Origin: an uncultured cyanobacterium
GTDB lineage: Bacteria; Cyanobacteriota; Cyanobacteriia; PCC-6307; Cyanobiaceae
Direction: 5' to 3'
Length of the DNA: 26,817 nucleotides
Assembly (NCBI GenBank): GCA_903934745.1
Contig: CAIZOZ010000507.1
Span: 1 to 26,817 of the forward strand
Position numbers and translations under genes: made by a program. The notes below the pieces were generated by a model. The model searched no databases. It saw nothing but the letters and a program-made list of their open reading frames with translations, and had not been told where the DNA came from. Positions 23,836 through 26,817 of the stretch are shown here, piece after piece. Each line of letters begins with the position of its first letter. Within the stretch, counting starts at the first letter, position 1.

Positions 23836-24345
23836 TCAGGACAGGGGTTCAGGGGGGGTGACCTGGCCTGCTTCGTTGCCCCAGCTCGTCGCACCACGTC
23901 CCAGGAACTTGGAGCAAAGCTGCCGGAGCTTCTTCAGGGTCGAATCTGCGGTTTCGCTCCAACTGAATGGGTGGGGAGCATTCCTTGTTGTACGGGGGAG
24001 ATGAAGTGCTTGATTTATTGCAAGCAGAAGCCCTTCGGGCTACGGCGATCAGCAGCCCCTATCGCTAGGCGGAAGCCTCCGGCTATGAGGCTTGAGAAGC
24101 TGCCGCGCCGGATTGTTTGCTGAGTGAAGATTCTCAACCAGCGTTCCATCTGGTTGGGTTCAGGAGACGAAGTTGGGAGTGCAATAAATATGGAACCATG
24201 GACGCTGTACCAGTCAGGAGTGGAGCTATTGCTTCGCTGAAGAACTTTGCTTGAAGAGCATGGTGCGTATAGCTCACCCACCGCACAGCCTCTGGACAGG
24301 CGGCTGCTGATCTGTTCAAGCAGTAGTGACAGCCATCGATCTGGG
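23836..24345 (-). pseudogene. IS630-family transposase remnant (3' part)
   Basis: Minus-strand pieces in different frames spell the C-terminal third of an IS630-type DDE transposase. From upstream to downstream: a weak LNRSAAACPEAVR block, YSVHGSIFIALPTS, PEPNQMERWLRIF (the glutamate region of the DDE triad, normally SxLNQVERWF), TQQTIRRGSFSSL, then after an unexpected stretch IKHFIS, YNK and NAPHPFSWSETADSTL with KKLRQLCSKF. The family pattern is IRRG-x-F, YN, PFxWTxTADxIL. Frames change at least twice near 23981-23994 and a TAA lies inside the extra stretch. The N-terminal two thirds are missing: the remnant stops about where the IS1182-type element begins. The right boundary is approximate. 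Confidence 0.75.
24015..24093. repeat. Hairpin-rich insert within the IS630 remnant
   Basis: Between the IRRGSFSSL and IKHFIS blocks the family expects about 6 codons, but 72 bases are present. The segment folds into three short stems: 24029-24041 (5 bp, triloop), 24045-24049 with 24061-24065, and 24073-24093 (7 bp AAGCCTC/GAGGCTT with a 7-base loop). Two related units, gaagcccttcgggcta and gaagcctccggcta, lie in the same direction. It resembles a small palindromic interspersed repeat; other copies cannot be checked here. Confidence 0.5.
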
Positions 24346-24359
24346 CGAAAGAATGGGCT

Positions 24360-25743
24360 ATGACCAAGCCCAAATCCTTTCGCTCCTTGGTTCCTGAGCA
24401 GACCCTGCTCTCTTCGCCCTTGCTGATCGATTGGTTGCCCGAGGGACACCTGGTGTTCTTCCCGCTGGAGCTGCCCACAGGGCTGGACTTTGAGGTCTTT
24501 TGGCTCCATCAATCCACAAGGATCGGCGTGGTGAGAAGGGCCTTGGCCCAGGAATGATGGCGCTGTTGTTGCTGGCCGCCTGCTGCATCGGCATCCCTCC
24601 TCCCGCCGGATCGAGCTTGCCTGCTGCGAGGACGCTGTCTTTCGGGTGCTCACCGGCCACCAACAGCTGGACCACAGCCGGAATCAGTGACTTCCGCCGC
24701 CGCCATCTGAGAGCCCGGGAGGCGTTAGCCGTCCAGGTGCTGCGCCTCTGCCGGAAGGCGGGGATGGTAAGCCAAGGCCATGAGCTTCGGATGCATGCTC
24801 AAAGCTGGGGAGGAGCCATTGGAGCAGGAGGCCAAAAAGCTACTGGGGCGGGCCGCACCCCTTGATGCCCAGGAAGCCCAGCGCTACGTCAACAGCGTCG
24901 GCAACGGCCTGCCTGAGGATCTGCAGCGGCGCCAGAATCACCTCGACAAAAACCACCAGGCCCATCAAGAGCTGGAGGCGGAAACCACTGCGGTGAAAGC
25001 CCCGGAGCAGGATCCCTGGTAACGATGCGCCAGCACGAAAAGCTGCCGACACGGCAGACGCCGCACGAGATCTGGCGATCGCCAGACTGGAGTAGCGCAC
25101 CGGATCTGGCATCGCTCCTCCCTGATGCGACACCACGGTGCGGATTGCCAGCCTCCGCAGCGGCTGGGGTTAGATGCTGAAGCGCAGCGCAATTGCACCG
25201 ATCTGGCCGCTGTCGGTTTCATAAGATCGCTGCCTGAATCCATAGTTGCAACTGCCAGGCCGCTATCGATGGCAATCATTAGGTGATCATCGCGATCGGT
25301 TTCAGCAACCAGTATCCGGATGCCGGTTGCCGGATGCGGAGCATCTGGAGCCGTAGCCCTTGGCCTCTGCGGAGCGGTTGCCGCAGCGCATCGAGGCCTT
25401 GTTCCCACATCGTCACCGGTCGCCTGCCCCACGCTCAATCGCCATCACCCTTGCGGGGTCGATTCTCAATCATTTCGATACCAGAAACCGCATCGTCCGC
25501 AGGCTGCGCTGCAAAGTGGGCAGGCCGATCGATGCCAGGCGTAAGACGATCGTCGAGTCAGTGTTTGGCCAGAGCAAGGAGGCCAGAGGCCTGTGGCAGC
25601 TCCTGCTGAGGCGCCGGGAGAAGGTGAATAGTGAATGGAGCCTGATGTACACCGCCCATAACCTGTTGAAACTGTTTCGATTCTGGAGATCGGAGGCCAA
25701 GCTGGCAGCGGCGGCAGGTGAATGCCCTGCCCCAGTCTCTTAA
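24360..25743 (+). pseudogene. IS1182-family transposase, decayed
   Basis: Pieces in all three frames, in the right order, spell an IS1182-type DDE transposase. The N-terminus is at 24360 (SFRSLVPEQTLLSSPLL, DWLPEGHLVFF); after a frame change near 24500 come GEKGLGPGMMALLLLAACC, then IELACCEDAVFRVLTGHQQ in another frame and ISDFRRRHLRA with QVLRLCRKAGMV. The block that normally holds the first catalytic Asp (ALDGTK) is deleted, and KAMSFGCMLKAGEEPLEQEA follows directly at about 24775. A TAA lies at 25021. Further on, HSCNCQAAIDGNH and VIIAIGFSNQYPDA are broken by TGA 25235 and TAG 25280. The C-terminus (RPIDARRKTIVESVFGQ, EKVNSEWSLMYTAHNLLKL) ends at 25743. It cannot be active. Confidence 0.85.
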
Positions 25744-25778
25744 GCCTGGAGCAGGGCTTAGGCAAAGATCTCAGTAGA

Positions 25779-25806
25779 TTGACCTGGGTGAATCAAGTTT
25801 TATAGG
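25779..25806 (+). promoter_or_regulatory. Promoter-like pair beyond the dead IS1182 gene
   Basis: TTGACC (25779-25784) and TATAGG (25801-25806) are separated by 16 bases, close to a sigma70 promoter. It points rightward, out of the IS remnant and into gene-free DNA. A weak TAAGCC/GGCTTA inverted repeat (25741-25760) lies just before it. No start codon with a convincing gene follows. Confidence 0.35.
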
Positions 25807-26429
25807 TATCAGATAGGATGAGGCCACCGCCACAGAAAGTCCAGGAGGTTTGCTGGCTGGCTTGCTGTGCGGAGCCTATGGACATCTTGCTCCTGGAGGG
25901 GGGCTGAGCTCTCCAGTACTAGCCATTGGTCAATATCACCCATCATTCGTCTCCTCATGATTCGACAAGACCTTGAGTTGGAAGTATGATGGAGCGCTGA
26001 GGGGCGATCTTGCCTGGGTCAATCCTCAGGATAAGTGAATGCGTTTGTTTTTGGTTTGTTTGAGCCTGGCCCCCTTGCGCTACGAGAAAAGAGCAGGCCA
26101 CTTTGTCGGTAGGACGCGAGTGGAAGCGGAGAGAGTTGACTAGCCAGGACGCAATATCTGTTGTGACAATGTCCTGGTTTAGAGGTTGTGGTGGCCTGCT
26201 ATTTGCGGGATTGATGATATGCGGGTCTGCGCCGATGGCCGGGAAAAGGAGATTGGTCGAGCGTGGTTCATGCGGAGAAGCGGTCACCTGGTTTCGCTCG
26301 GTGCATTTGCAGGTAAAACTCTCCATGAGGGGTATCATTGGCTCGAGGCCTGTCCTTGCCGTCTTGGGCTCACAGTCTTTGGCGCCTTCCCCTCCAATAA
26401 AAGCTGTCCACGTCAGGGCATGGCTTAGA

Positions 26430-26458
26430 TTGTTTTCGATAGTCCGCTGCGCTAGGAT
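26430..26458 (+). promoter_or_regulatory. Candidate promoter for the ABC exporter gene
   Basis: TTGTTT (26430-26435) and TAGGAT (26453-26458) lie 17 bases apart, about 50 bases upstream of the ATG at 26509. The -35 match is weak (3 of 6) and the -10 match moderate (4 of 6), but position and spacing suit the following gene. Confidence 0.35.
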
Positions 26459-26508
26459 TCTTGTCTGTCCAGGCCCTGCTATGGCCGTTGTAAAGCCCAG
26501 AAACTAGA

Positions 26509-26817
26509 ATGGTCTCCTGTCGCTCAAATGTTGCCTTGGCCTCTCAGGGGAAGGATGCCTACTCTGAGCCAATCCTTGAGCTGCGAGATGTTTGGCTTCG
26601 CATCCCTGTGCTTACAATAGAAACTCGAAGCCTCAAGAAGGTTTTAATACGATCAGTTACTGGTGGTGCGTTGCGTAAGGCAGGCGGAGGGGCGGAAATC
26701 GAGGCGCTTCGTGGCATCAGTTGCTCCATTCGGCATGGTGAGCGTGTTGCAGTGATCGGTCATAATGGTGCCGGTAAATCTACCTTTTTGAGGCTTGTTT
26801 CGGGCATTTATCAGCCC
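26509..26817 (+). CDS. Polysaccharide ABC exporter ATP-binding subunit, partial
   Basis: The first 103 residues of an ATPase, cut by the window edge. Blocks in order: EPILELRDVWLRIPVL, SLKKVLIRSVTGG, IEALRGISCSIRHGERVAVI and Walker A GHNGAGKST. The long N-terminal segment with two arms before the core strand, including a basic LKKVL-like helix, is typical of the O-antigen/teichoic-acid/capsule exporters (Wzt, TagH, KpsT and RfbE type), which move lipid-linked glycans across the inner membrane with a partner permease. The ATG at 26509 is the only good start: an in-frame TAA lies at 26491. There is no clear ribosome-binding site. It probably opens a surface-polysaccharide cluster beyond the window. 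Confidence 0.88.
   Translation, partial: MVSCRSNVALASQGKDAYSEPILELRDVWLRIPVLTIETRSLKKVLIRSVTGGALRKAGGGAEIEALRGISCSIRHGERVAVIGHNGAGKSTFLRLVSGIYQP

Larger units (their letters stand above)
25744..26508. other. Gene-free stretch before the ABC exporter
   Basis: About 765 bases with no recognisable gene. Two open frames exist (plus 26103-26507, minus 25955-26338), but neither shows family motifs, a ribosome-binding site or a convincing composition. The base content is lower in GC than the core genes on the left. It may be a long leader, further decayed mobile DNA, or hold an unrecognised small RNA. Confidence 0.5.

Noticed and set aside
24015..24653. 212-codon minus-strand open frame as a gene
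   Set aside because: Its lower part is the IS630 remnant plus the structured insert, and its upper part runs antisense into the IS1182 N-terminus, so it is a chance fusion.
25072..25085. Palindrome CTGGCGATCGCCAG as an operator
   Set aside because: It is a HIP1 octamer with symmetric flanks, a common cyanobacterial repeat, within a dead transposase.
25955..26338. 127-codon minus-strand frame
   Set aside because: No motif or initiation signal, and it overlaps another equally poor frame on the other strand.
26103..26507. 134-codon plus-strand frame just before the ABC exporter
   Set aside because: It has a TTG start, no ribosome-binding site, no recognisable domain and unremarkable composition; not supported as a gene, though not excluded.

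Overview
The window is chromosomal DNA from a high-GC picocyanobacterium, most likely of the Cyanobium/Synechococcus (alpha-cyanobacterial) type. The main grounds are a Ycf37-like TPR protein, a Ycf23/DUF561 protein, an aspartate kinase with four ACT domains, and the order tig-clpP-clpX-(LRAT-like)-dnaX on one strand facing asd-dapA-rnj on the other. A few HIP1 octamers (GCGATCGC at 6135, 6771, 10221 and 25075) agree. Species cannot be fixed from the sequence alone.

Layout. 1-1328 (minus): rpmI, rplT, then a membrane TPR protein with a repetitive hydrophilic tail. 1436-4555 (plus): a SpoIID/LytB cell-wall protein and a membrane family-2 glycosyltransferase, probably one envelope unit, closed by a hairpin shared with the convergent dnaX. 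4607-11431 (minus): trigger factor, ClpP, ClpX, a small LRAT/NlpC-like cysteine protein and DnaX, i.e. chaperone, protease and replication clamp-loader genes in one run. 11800-15817 (plus): asd, dapA and RNase J. 15797-18131 (minus): a cyanobacterial low-complexity protein overlapping tilS. 18146-21782 (plus): ycf23, a small four-helix membrane protein and uvrB. 21903-23720 (minus): lysC. LysC, Asd and DapA make the first three steps from aspartate to lysine, but lie in two separate transcription units.

From about 23836 the character changes. This is an insertion-sequence graveyard: the 3' part of a dead IS630-family transposase (minus), itself carrying extra hairpin-rich sequence, abuts a dead IS1182-family transposase (plus) that has lost the segment carrying its first catalytic aspartate. 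About 765 bases without a recognisable gene follow. The window ends inside the ATP-binding subunit of a polysaccharide (Wzt/KpsT/RfbE-type) ABC exporter, which suggests that a surface-polysaccharide locus begins at the right edge.

I see no tRNA, rRNA, CRISPR array, intact mobile element or convincing new multi-gene system. The most interesting points are the LRAT-like protein inside the protease/clamp-loader run, the structured insert inside the IS630 remnant, the paired dyads between tig and asd, and the gene-free leader before the exporter.
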